This document shows positions 51,250-62,600 of a stretch of DNA of 64,000 nucleotides, in pieces. A program made the position numbers and the translations under genes. Under the pieces are notes generated by a model. The model was not told where the DNA came from, made no database searches, and worked only from the letters and a program-made list of their open reading frames with translations. Every line of letters starts with the position of its first letter. Positions within the stretch are counted from its first letter, which is position 1. The DNA is from Acanthosepion esculentum (Eukaryota; Mollusca; Cephalopoda; Sepiida; Sepiidae), in contig CAXIWW010000817.1 of the NCBI GenBank assembly GCA_964036315.1, positions 3,817,501 through 3,881,500 on the forward strand. The letters are read 5' to 3'.

Positions 51250-54200
51250 CCCCCCATCCAGGAGAGACTCCAAGAAAGACCCACGCAGACGACACCGAGT
51301 CACAGAAAGTCCCATGCAGACGACCCCCCAACAAGGACACAGTCCCAGAAAGTCCCACGCAGAGGACGCCCAGTCCCAGAAAGTCCCACGCCGACGACCC
51401 CCAGTCCCACCATGTCCCAAACAAACGACCCCACCCAGGAGACACTCCCAGAAAGTCCCACGGAGACGACCCCCAGTCCCAGAAAGTCCCACGCAGACGT
51501 CCCCCAGTCCCAGAAAGTCCGACGCTGACGCCACCCTAGTCCCAGAAAGCCACACGCAAACGACCCCCCAAACAGGAGACAGTCCCAGAAAGTCCCACGG
51601 AGACGACCCCCAGTCCCAGCAATTCCCACGTAGACGACCCCCCCACCAAGGACACAGACCCAGAAAGTCCCACGCAGACTACCCCCAGTCCCAGAAAGTC
51701 CCACGCAGACGACCCCAGTCCCAGAAAGTCCCACGCAGACGACACCCCATCAGGGAGACAGTCCCAGATAGTCCCACGCAGACGAACCCCCACCCAGGAG
51801 ACAGTCCCAGAAAGACCCACGCAGACGACCCCCAGTCCCAGAAAGTCCTACGCAGACGACCCCCGACCCTGGAGAGAGTCCCAGAAAGACCCACGCAGAC
51901 GGCCCCCAGTCCCAGAAAGTCCCACGAAGACGACCCACAGTCCCAGAAAGTCCCACGCAGACGACCCCCCACCGAGGAGACAGTCCCAGAAAGTCCCACG
52001 CAGACGACCCCCAGTCCCAGAAAGTCCCACGCAGACGACCCCCAGTCCCACAAAATCCCACGCAGACGACACCGCACCCAGGAGACTGTCCAAGAATGCC
52101 CCACGCAGACGACCCCAGTCCCAGAATGTCCCACGCAGACGAGTCCCCACCAAGGAAAGAGTCCCAGAAAGCCCCACGGAGATGACCCCCCACCCAGGAG
52201 AGAGTCCCAGAAAGACCCACAAGACGACCCCCAGTCACAGAAAATATAACGCAGACGACCCCCAGTCCCACAAATTCCCACGCAGACGACACCGCATCCA
52301 GGAGACTGTCCCAGAAAGACCCACGCAGAAGACCCCTAGGCCCAGAAAGTCCCATGCAGACGACAACCCCCCCCAGGAGACAGTCCTAGATTTACCACGC
52401 CGACGACCTCCCACACAGGTGACAGTCCCAGAAAGTCCCACGCAGACGAGCCCCAGTCCAAGAAATTCCCACGCAGACGACCCCCAGACAGGAGAGTGTC
52501 CCAGCAAGTCCCACGCAGACGACCCCCAGTTCCAGAAAATCCCACGCAGACGAACACCCACCCAGGAGACAGTCCCAGAAAGTCCCACGCAGAAGACCCC
52601 CCACACAGGAGACAGTCCCAGAAAGTCCCACGCAGACGACCCCCAGTCACAGAACGTCCCACGAGGACAACCACCACCCAGGAAACAGTCCGAGAAAGTC
52701 CCACGCAGACGACACCCAGTCCCTAAAAGTCCCAGGCAGACGAACCCCCACCCGGGAGACAGTCCCAGAAAGACCCACGCAGACGACACCCAGTCCCAGA
52801 AAGTCCCACGCCGACGACCCCCAGTCCCACCATGTCCCAAACAAACGACCCCCACCAAGGAGACAGTCCCAGAAAGTCCCTCGCAGACGACCCCCAGTCC
52901 CAGAAAGTCCCACGCAGACGAGTCCCCGCCCAGGAAACAGTCCTAGAAAGACCCACGCATATGACCCCCCCCACCCGGGAGAGAGTCCCAGAAAGACCCA
53001 CGCAGACCACCCCCAGTCCCAGAAAGTCCCACGCAGACGACGCCCAGTCCCAGAAAGTCCCACGCAGACGACCCCCAGACAGGAGACAGTCCCAGCAAGA
53101 CCCACGCAGACGACATCCAGTCACAGAAAGTCCCACGCAGAAGAACACACACCCAGGAGACAGTCCCAGAAAGTCCCACGCAGACAACCCCCCACCCAGG
53201 AGACAGTCCCAGAAAGTCCCTCGCAGACGACCCCCAGTCCCAGAAAGTCGCACGCAGACGACCCCCAGTCCCAGGAAGTCCCATGCAGACGATCCCCACC
53301 CAGGAGACAGTCCCAGAAAGTCTCACGCAGACGAGTCCCCACCCAGGAAACAGTCCCAGAATGTCCCACGCAGACGACCCCCCCATCCAGGAGACAGTAC
53401 CAGAAATCACACGCAGACAAACCCCAGTCCCAGAATAACCCACGCAGACGACCCCCACCCAGGAGAGACTCCAAGAAAGACCCACGCAGACGACACCGAG
53501 TCACAGAAAGTCCCATGCAGACGATCCCCACCCAGGACACAGTCCCAGAAAGTCCCACGCCGACGACCCCCAGTCCCACCATGTCCCAAACAAACGACCC
53601 CCACCCAGGAGACAGTCCCAGAAAGTCCAAGGCAAACGACCCCCAATCCCAGAAATCCCACGCAGACGTCCCCCAGTCACAGAAAGTCCCACGCAGACGA
53701 CACCCTAGTCCCAGAAAGCCACACGCAGACGACCCGCCAAACAAGAGACAGTCCCAGAAAGTCCCACGCAGACGACCCCCAGTCCCAGCAATTCCCACGT
53801 AGACGACCCCCCCACCCAGGACACAGACCCAGAAAGTCCCACGCAGAATACCCCCAGTCCCAGAAAGTCCCACGCAGACGACCCCCAGGCCCAGAAAGTC
53901 CCACGCAGACGACCCCAGTCCAAGAAAGTCCCACGCAGATGACCCCCGACCCAGGAGAGAGTCACAGAAAGACCCACGCAGACGGCCCCCAGTCCCAGAA
54001 TGTCCCACGCAGACGACCCACAGTCCCAGAAAGTCCAACGCAGAGAGACCCCCCACCGAGGAGACAGTCCCAGAAAGTCCCACGCAGACGACTCCCAGTC
54101 CCACAAAATCCCACGCAGACGACACCGCACCCAGGAGACTGTCCAAGAAAGACCCACGCAGACGACCCCAGTCCCAGAAAGTCCCACGCAGACGAGTCCC

Positions 54201-57200
54201 CACCAAGGAAAGAGTCCCAGAAAGCCCCACGCTGATGACCCCCCACCCAGGAGAGAGTCCCAAGAAAGACCCACAAGACGACCCCCAGTCACAGAAAGTA
54301 CCACGCAGACGACCCCCAGTCCCACAAAGTCCCACGCATACGACACCGCACCCAGGAGACTGTCCCAGAAAGACCCACGCAGAAGACCCCCAGGCCCAGA
54401 AAGTCCCATGCAGACGACACCCCACCCAGGAGACAGTCCTAGATTTACCACGCAGACGACCTCCCACCCAGGTGACAGTCCCAGAAAGTCCCAGGCAGAC
54501 GAGCCCCAGTCCAAGAAATTCCCACGCAGACGACCCCCAGACAGGAGAATGTCCCAGCAAGTCCCACGCAGACGACCCCCAGTCCCAGAAAATCCCACGC
54601 AGACGAACACCCACCCAGGAGACAGTCCCAGAAAGTCCCACGCAGACGACCCCCCAGTCACAGAACGTCCCACGCAGACAACCCCCACCCAGGAAACAGT
54701 CCCAGAAAGTCACACGCAGACGACACCCAGTCCCTAAAAGTCCCAGGCAGACGAACCCCCACCCAGGAGACAGTCCCAGAAAGACCCACGCAGACGACAC
54801 CCAGTCCCAGAAAGTCCCACGCAGACGACTCCCCACCAAGGAGACAGTCCCAGAAAGTCACACGAAGACGACCCCCCCACCCAGGAGATAGTCCAAGGAA
54901 GACCCACGCAGACGACCCCCCACCGAGGAGACAGTCCCAGAAAGTCCCACGCAGACGACCGCCAGTCCCAGAAAGTCCCACGCAGACGACCCCCAGTCCC
55001 ACAAAATCCCACGCAGACGACACCGCACCCAGGAGACTGTCCAAGAAAGACCCACGCAGACGACCCCAGTCCCAGAAAGTCCCACGCAGACTAGCCCCCA
55101 CCAAGGAAAGAGTCCCAGAAAGCCCCACGCAGCTAACCTCCCACCCAGGAGAGAGTCCCAAGAAAGACCCACAAAACGACCCCCAGTCACAGAAAGTCCC
55201 ATGCAGACGACACCCCACCCAGGAGACAGTCCTAGATTTACCACGCAGACGACCTCCCACCCAGGTGACAGTCCCAGTAAGTCCCACGCAGACGACCCCC
55301 AGACAGGAGAGTGTCCCAGCAAGTCCCACGCAGACGACCCCCACCCAGGAGACAGTCCCAGAAAGACCCACGCAGACGACACCCAGTCCCAGAAAGTCCC
55401 ACGCAGATGACTCCCCACCAAGGAGACAGTCCCAGAAAGTCACACGAAGACGACCCCCCCACCCAGGAGAGAGTCCAAGAAAGACCCACGCAGACGACAC
55501 CCAGTCACAGAAAGTCCCATGCAGACGACCCCCCACCCAGGAGATAGTCCCAGATATCCCACGCAGACGACCACCCACCCAGGAAGCAGTCCCACGCAGA
55601 CGACCCCCAGTCCAAGAAAGTCCCGCGCAGACGACCCCCAGACAGGAGACAGTCCCAGCAAGACCCACGCAGACGACATCCAGTCACAGAAATCCCACGC
55701 AGAAGAACACACACCCAGGAGACAGTCCCAGAAAGTCCCACGTAGACGAGCCCCCACCCAGGAGACAGTCCCAGAATGTCCCACGCAGACGACCCCCCAC
55801 CCAGGAGACAGTACCAGAAAGTCCCACGCAGACGACCCCCAGTCCCAGGAAGTCCCATGCAGACGATCCCCACCCAGGAGACAGTCCCAGAAAGTCTCAC
55901 GCAGACGACCCCCCACCAAGGAGACATTCCCAGAAAGTCCCTCGCAGACGACCCCCAGTCCCAGAAAGTCCCACGCAGACGAGTCCCCACCCAGGAAACA
56001 GTCCCAGAATGTCCCACGCAGACGACACCGCATCCAGGAGACAGTCCCAGAAATCCCACGCAGACGAACCCCAGTCCCAGAATATCCCACGCAGACGACC
56101 CCCACCCAGGAAACAGTCCCAGAAAGTCCCACGAAGACGACCCCCCACCCAGGAGAGACTCCAAGAAAGACCCACGCAGACGACCCCACACCCAGGACAC
56201 AGTCCCAGAAAGACCCACGCAGACGACGCCCAGTCCCAGAAAGTCCCACGCCGACGACCCCCAGTCCCACCATGTCCCAAACAAACGACCCCCACCCAGG
56301 AGACAGTCGCAGAAAGTCCAAACAGTCGACTCCCCAACCAGGAGACAGTCCCAGAACGTCCCAAACAGACGACTCCCCACCCAGGAGACAGTCCCAGAAA
56401 GTCCCACGCAGACGACCCCCAGTCCAAGAAAGTCCCACACAAACGACCCCCAATCACAGGAAGTCCCACGCAGACGACCCACAGTTCCAGAAAGTCCCAC
56501 GCAGACGACCCCTACCCAGGAGACAGTCCAAGAAAGTCCCAAACATACGACCCCCCACCTAAGAGACAGTCCCAGAAAGTCCCACGCAGACGACCCCAAA
56601 TCTTAGAAAGTCCCACGCAGACGACCCCTAGTCCCAGAAAGTCCCACGTAGATGAACCCCCACCCAGGAGACAGTCCCAGAAAGTACCACGCAGACGACC
56701 CCCAGTCCCTGCAAGTCCCACGCAGACGACCCCAAGTCCCAGAAAGTCACACGCAGACGACCCCCCCCACCCAGGAGTCAGTCCCAGAAAGTCCCTAGTA
56801 GACGACCCCCTGTCCCAGAAATTCCCACGCAGACGACCCCTTACACAGGAGACAGTCCCAGAAAGTCCCAAACAGACGACCCCCACCCAGGAGACAGTCC
56901 CAGAAAGTCCCACGCAGACGACCCCATACCCAGGAGACTGTCCCAGAAAGTCCCACGCAGACGACCCCAGTCCCAGAAAGTCCCACGCAGACTACCCCCA
57001 GTCCCAGAAAAACCAACGCAGACGACCCCCACCCAGGAGACAGTCCCAGAAAGTCCCACGCAGACGACCCCAGTCCCAGAAAGTCCCACGCAGACGTCCC
57101 ACCACCTAGAAGACAGTCCCACAAAGTCCCACGCAGACGACCCACATCCAGGAGACAGTCCCAGAAAGACCCACGCAGACGACCCCCAGTCCCAGAAAGT

Positions 57201-57839
57201 CCCACGTAGACGAACCCCCAGACAGGAGACAGTCGCAGAAAGTCCCACGCAGACGACCCCTCACCCAGGAAACAGTACAAGAAAGTCCTACGCAGATGAC
57301 CCCCCACCCAGGAGACAGTCCCAGAAAGTCCCACGCAGACGACCCCCAGTCCCAGAAAGTCCCACGCAGACGACCCCCCATCCAGGAGTCAGTCCCAGAA
57401 AGTCCCACGCAGACGACCCCCTGTCCCAGAAATTCCCACGCAGACGACACCCCACCGAGGAGACAGTCCCAGAAAGTCCCAAACAGACGACCCCCACCCA
57501 GGAGACAGTCCCAGAAAGTCCCACGCAGAAGACCCCCAACCCAGGAGAGTGTCCCAGAAAGTCCCACGCAGACGACCCCCCATCCAGGAGACAGTCCCAG
57601 AAGGTCCCAAACAGACGACCCCCCACCCAGGAGACAGTCCCAGAAAGTCACACGCAGACGACCCCCAGTCCAAGAAAGTCCCACACAGAAGACCCCCAAT
57701 CCCAGAAAGTCCCACGAAGCCGAGCCCCACCCAGGTGACAGTCCAAGAAAGTTCCAAACAGACGACTCCCCACCCAAGAGACAGTCCCAGAAAGTCCCAC
57801 GCAGACGACCCCCAATCCCAGAAATCCCACGCAGACGTC

Positions 57840-59000
57840 CCCCAGTCCCAGAAAGTCCCACGCAGACGACACCCTAGTCCCAGAAAGCCACACGCAGACG
57901 ACCCGCCAAACAGGAGACAGTCGCAGAAAGTCCCACGCAGACGACTCCCAGTCCCAGCAAGTCCCACGCAGACGATAGGAGACCGTCCCAGAAAGTCCCA
58001 CGGAGACTATCCCCAGTCCCAGAAAGTCCCACGCAGATGACCCCCAGTCCCAGAAAGTCCCACGCAGACGACCCCCAGTCCCAGCAATTCCCACGTTGAC
58101 GATCCCCCACCCAGGACACAGACCCAGAAAGTCCCACGCAGAATACCCCCAGTCCCAGAAAGTCACACGCAGACGACCCCCAGGCCCAGAAAGTCCCACG
58201 CAGACGACCCCAGTCCCAGAAAGTCCCACGCAGACGACCCCCGACCCAGGAGAGAGTCACAGAAAGACCCACGCAGACGGCCCCCAGTCCCAGAAAGTCC
58301 CACGCAGACGACCCACAGTCCCAGAAAGTCCCACGCAGACGACCCCCCACCGAGGAGACAGTCCCAGAAAGTATCACGCAGACGACTCCCAGTCCCACAA
58401 AATCCCACGCAGACGACACCGCACCCAGGAGACTGTCCAAGAAAGACCCACGCAGACGACCCCAGTCCCAGAAAGTCCCACGCAGACGAGTCCCCACCAA
58501 GGAAAGAGTCCCAGAAAGCACCACGCAGATGACCCCCCACCCAGGAGAGAGTCCCAAGAAAGACCCACAAGACGACCCCCAGTCACAGAAAGTATAACGC
58601 AGACGACCCCCAGTCCCACAAAGTCCCACGCATACGACACCGCACCCAGGAGACTGTCCCAGAAAGACCCACGCAGAAGACCCCCAGGCCCAGAAAGTCC
58701 CATGCAGACGACACCCCACCCAGGAAACAGTCCTAGATTTACCACGCAGACGACCTCCCACCCAGGTGACAGTCCCAGAAAGTCCCACGCAGACGAGCCC
58801 CAGTCCAAGAAATTCCCAAGCAGACGACCCCCAGACAGGAGAGTGTCCCAGCAAGTTCCACGCAGACGACCCCCAGTCCCAGAAAATCCCACGCAGACGA
58901 ACACCCACCCAGGAGACAGTCCCAGAAAGTCCCACGCAGACGACCCCCCAGTCACAGAACGTCCCACGCAGACAACCCCCACCCTGGAAACAGTCCCAGA
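57840..59000 (+). repeat. 1,683-bp-offset direct repeat, copy 1
   Basis: ACCCTAGTCCCAGAAAGCCA at 57,871 recurs at 59,554, and GATAGGAGACCGTC near 57,974 recurs near 59,657. The match continues through the CCTAGATTTACC unit. The same material is found in more diverged form around 53.7-54.7 kb (offset about 4,294). Confidence 0.82.
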
Positions 59001-59429
59001 AAGTCCCACGCAGACGACACCCAGTCCCTAAAAGTCCCAGGCAGACGAACCCCCACCCAGGAGACAGTCCCAGAAAGACCCACGCAGACGACACCCAGTC
59101 CCAGAATATCCCACGCAGACGACCCCCACCCAGGAAACAGTCCCAGAAAGTCCCACGAAGACGACCCCCCACCCAGGAGAGACTCCAAGAAAGACCCACG
59201 CAGACGACACCGAGTCACAGAAAGTCCCATGCAGACGACCCCACACCCAGGACACAGTCCCAGAAAGACCCACGCAGACGACGCCCAGTCCCAGAAAGTC
59301 CCACGCCGACGACCCCCAGTCCCACCATGTCCCAAACAAACGACCCCCACCCAGGAGACAGTCCCAGAAAGTCAAAGGCAGACGACCCCCAATCCCAGAA
59401 ATCCCACGCAGACGTCCCCCAGTCCCAGA

Positions 59430-59660
59430 AAGTCCCACGCAGACGACACCCTAGTCCCAGAAAGCCACACGCAGACGACCCGCCAAACAGTAGACAGTCG
59501 CAGAAAGTCCCACGCAGACGTCCCCCAGTCCCAGAAAGTCCCACGCAGACGACACCCTAGTCCCAGAAAGCCACACGCAGACGACCCGCCAAACAGTAGA
59601 CAGTCGCAGAAAGTCCCACGCAGACGACCCCCATTCCCAGCAAGTCCCACGCAGACGATA
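59430..59660 (+). repeat. 106-bp tandem pair
   Basis: The ACCCTAG marker at 59,448 is followed by an identical one at 59,554, with the 106 bp between repeated almost exactly (AAACAGTAGACAGTCGC in both). This is a very young local duplication of about three units. Confidence 0.85.
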
Positions 59661-60490
59661 GGAGACCGTCACAGAAAGTCCCACGGAGACTATCCCCAGT
59701 CCCAGAAAGTCCCACGCAGATGACCCCCAGTCCCAGAAAGTCCCACGCAGACGACCCCCAGTCCCAGCAATTCCCACGTAGACGATCCCCCACCCAGGAC
59801 ACAGACCCAGAAAGTCCCACGCAGAATACCCCCTGTCCCAGAAAGTCCCACGCAGACGACCCCCAGGCCCAGAAAGTCCCACGCAGACGACCCCAGTCCC
59901 AGAAAGTCCCACGCAGACGACCCCCGACCCAGGAGAGTGTCACAGAAAGACCCACGCAGACGGCCCGCAGTCCCAGAAAGTCCCACGCAGAAGACCCACA
60001 GTCCCAGAAAGTCCCACGCAGACGACCCCCCACCGAGGAGACAGTCCCAGAAAGTATCACGCAGACGACTCCCAGTCCCACAAAATCCCACGCAGACGAC
60101 ACCGCACCCAGGAGACTGTCCAAGAAAGACCCACGCAGACGACCCCAGTCCCAGAAAGTCCCACGCAGACGAGTCCCCACCAAGGAAAGAGTCCCAGAAA
60201 GCCCCACGCAGATGACCCCCCACCCAGGAGAGAGTCCCAAGAAAGACCCACAAGACGACCCCCAGTCACAGAAAGTACCACGCAGACGACCCCCAGTCCC
60301 ACGCATACGACACCGCACCCAGGAGACTGTCCCAGAAAGACCCACGCAGAAGACCCCCAGGCCCAGAAAGTCCCATGCAGACGACACCCCACCCAGGAGA
60401 CAGTCCTAGATTTACCACGCAGACGACCTCCCACCCAGGTGACAGTCCCAGAAAGTCCCACGCAGACGAGCCCCAGTCCAAGAAATTCCC
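59520..60490 (+). repeat. 1,683-bp-offset direct repeat, copy 2
   Basis: This is the second copy of 57,840-59,000. The offset falls from 1,683 to 1,673 because about 10 bp (one module) is missing before CGCATACGACACCGC near 60,303. Loss of a single module fits the modular build of the unit. Confidence 0.82.
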
Positions 60491-60985
60491 ACGCAGACGA
60501 GTCCCCACCCAGGAAACAGTCCCAGAAAGACCAATGCAGATGACCCCCCACTCGGGAGACAGTCCCAGAAAGACCCACGCAGACGACCCCCAGTCCCAGA
60601 AAGTCCCACGCAGACGACCCCCCACCCAGGAGACAGTCCCAGAAAGTCCCACGCAGACGACGCCCAGTCCCAGAAAGTCCCACGCAGACGACCCGCAGTC
60701 CCACCAAGTCCCAAACAAACGACCCCCACCCAGGAGACAGTCCCAGAAAGTCCCACGCAGACGTCCCCCCGTCCCAGAAAGTCCCACGCAGTCGACCCCC
60801 CAAACAGGAGACCGTCACAGAAAGTCCCACGCAGACGACCCCCAGTCCCAGCAAGTCCCACGCAGACGATAGGAGACAGTCCCAGAAAGTCTCACGGAGA
60901 CTATCCCCAGTCCCAGAAAGTCCCACGCAGATGACCCCCAGTCCCAGAAAGTCCCACGCAGACGACCCCAAGTCCCCGAAAGTCC

Positions 60986-61000
60986 CACGCAGTCTCCTGA
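60986..61000. other. Junction between array 1 and array 2
   Basis: The last array 1 unit reads CACGCAG and switches at about 60,993/60,994 to TCTCCTGACTC, which is array 2 sequence in phase with its monomer. There is no linker, target-site duplication or mobile-element end. On one side composition is C-rich and T-poor; on the other it is roughly balanced with T-runs. Confidence 0.93.
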
Positions 61001-61886
61001 CTCTTTTTTTAAAAGTGCCTTACAATCAATCTCAGCCTGCTACAAGCCGAATACGCCTGGCTCTTTTGTGAAACTGCCTTTCAAGCAATCTCAGGCCGCT
61101 ACAAATCGACATATGCGGCTCTTTTGTTACAACTGCCTTACAAGCTATCTCAGGTTGCAGAAATATGAATTATCCTGGCTTTTGTGCGAATTGCCTTACA
61201 AGCAATCCCAGGTGGCTACGAGCCGATGTCTCATGGCCCTTTTATGGCAACTGCGTTACAAGAAATCTCAGGCTGCTACAAGCCGAATTCTCATTGCGCT
61301 TTTGTGACAACTGCCTTAAAAGCAATGTCAGGCTGCTACGAGCCGACTTCTCTTGGCACTTTTGTTAAACTTTCTTACATGTAATCTCAGGTTGCTACAA
61401 GCCGAATTCTCCTTGCGCTTTTGTGACAACTGCCTTACAAGCAACGTCAGGTTGCTACGAGCCGACTTCTCTTGGTTCTTTTGTGAAAACTGCCTTACAA
61501 GTAATATCAGGCCGCTACAAATCGACATCTCCTGTCTCTTTTGTGACAACTGCCTTACAAGCAATAGCAGGCTGCCGCTAGCCCAATTCTCCTGACTTTT
61601 TGTGCCAATTGCCTTAAAAGCAATCCCAGGCGGTTACGTGCCGATTTCTCCTGGGTCTTTTGTGATAACTGCCTTAGAAGCAATCTCAGGCTGCTACAAG
61701 CCGATTTCTCCTGGCTCATTTGTGGCAACTGCCTTACAAGCAATCTCATGCTGCTGCAAGCCGAATTCTCCTGGCTCTTTTGTGCAAATTGCCTTAAAGC
61801 AATCCCAGGCGTCTACGAGCCGACTTCTCTTGTCTGTTTTTTAAAAACTGCCTTAAAAGCAATCTTTGATTGCTACAAAACGACGT
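60994..61886 (+). repeat. Array 2 higher-order repeat (about 893 bp, 15 monomers), copy 1
   Basis: Individual monomer types follow a fixed order. The type with CAGCCTGCTACAAGCCGAAT followed by ACGCCTGG occurs at 61,033 and again at 61,926 (offset 893). The types between them also correspond: GCAGAAATATGAA with GCAGCAATATGAA, then an AATCCCAGG type, then alternating AATGTCAGG and TAATCTCAGG types. Confidence 0.85.
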
Positions 61887-62600
61887 CTTTTGTCTCTTTT
61901 TTAAAAACTGCCTTAATTTCAATCTCAGCCTGCTACAAGCCGAATACGCCTGGCTCTTTTGTGAAACTGCCTTACAAGCAATCTCAGGCCGCTACAAATC
62001 GACATATCCTGGCTCTTTTGTGAAAACTGCCTTACAAGCATTCTCAGGCTGCAGCAATATGAATTCTCCTGGTTTTTTGTGCGAATTGCATTACAAGCAA
62101 TCCCAGGCGGATACGAGCCGATTTCTCCTGGCTCTTTTGTGGCAACTGCCTTATAAGAAATCTCAGGCTGCTACAAGCCGCATACTACTGGCGCTTTTGT
62201 GACAACTGCCTTACAAGCAATGTCAGGCTGCTACGAGCCGACTTCTCTTGGCTCTTTTGTGAAAACTGCCTTACAAGTAATCTCAGGCTGCTACAAGCCG
62301 AATTCTCCTGGCGCTTTTGTGACAACTGCGTTACACGCAATGTCAGGCTGCTACGAGCCGACTTCTCTTGGCCCTTTTGTGAAAACTGCCTTACAAGTAA
62401 TATCAGGCCGCTACAAATGGACATCTCCTGTTTCTTTTGTGACAACTGCCTTACAAGCAATCTCAGGCTGCCGCCAGGACAGTTCTGACTTTTTGTGCCA
62501 ATTGACTTAAAAGCAATCCCAAGCGTCTACGAGCCGATTTCTCCTGGCTCTTTTATGGTAACTGCCTTACAAGGAATCTCAGGCTGCTACAAGCCGAATT
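61887..62600 (+). repeat. Array 2 higher-order repeat, copy 2 (partial)
   Basis: About 11-12 monomers follow the same order as copy 1. Order is lost around 62,540-62,600. The types then continue rearranged until the CAGCCTGC type returns at 63,469, which is 1,543 bp after the second one instead of 893. Confidence 0.8.

Larger units (their letters stand above)
1..60993 (+). repeat. Array 1: mosaic 31-bp / 42-43-bp GC-rich satellite
   Basis: This is one uninterrupted tandem array. The 31-bp unit is three modules, AGTCCCAGAA, AGTCCCACGC and AGACGACCCCC. For example, successive CCCCCAGTCC starts fall at 601 and 632, and the next unit starts at 663. The longer unit carries one extra module, CCCAGGAGAC, giving 42 or 43 bp depending on five or six C residues (421 to 464 is one 43-bp step). 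The two types are interspersed irregularly, so between about 1,400 and 2,000 units are present. The consensus 31-mer is about 65% GC with only 2 T in 31, so the strands are very unequal in composition. Common variants of the long spacer are CCAGACAGGAGAC, CTCACCCAGGAGAC and CACCTAGAAGAC. No interspersed element or unique sequence was seen. The left end lies outside the window. The family was not recognised, and a structural or heterochromatic role is inference only. Confidence 0.97.
51250..60993 (+). repeat. Array 1, diverged marginal subfamily
   Basis: From about 51,250 new unit variants dominate: AAAGACCCACGCAGACG, CACCATGTCCCAAACAAACG (near 51,409, 52,829, 53,578, 56,268 and 59,321), AGCAATTCCCACG, and CCTAGATTTACCACG (near 52,387, 54,440, 55,232, 58,735 and 60,408). 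Single-base variation is higher than in the interior, but the 31 / 42-43-bp architecture is the same. Segments of 1-2 kb are still shared inside this zone (for example 52.4 with 54.4 kb) and are hardly found elsewhere. It ends at the junction with array 2. Confidence 0.85.

Noticed and set aside
1..60993. CRISPR array (repeats of about 31 bp)
   Set aside because: There are no unique spacers; the 'spacers' are variants of the same module. Array length is far beyond CRISPR norms, and no cas genes are present.
1..60993. Ribosomal DNA intergenic-spacer subrepeats
   Set aside because: No rRNA gene or promoter sequence is in the window, and 61 kb of subrepeats without a gene would be unusual. It cannot be wholly excluded but has no positive support.
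60994..61020. Transposon end or poly-T tail (seven T then four A) at the array boundary
   Set aside because: The T-run is part of an array 2 monomer variant that recurs near 61,896 and 63,438. There is no target-site duplication.
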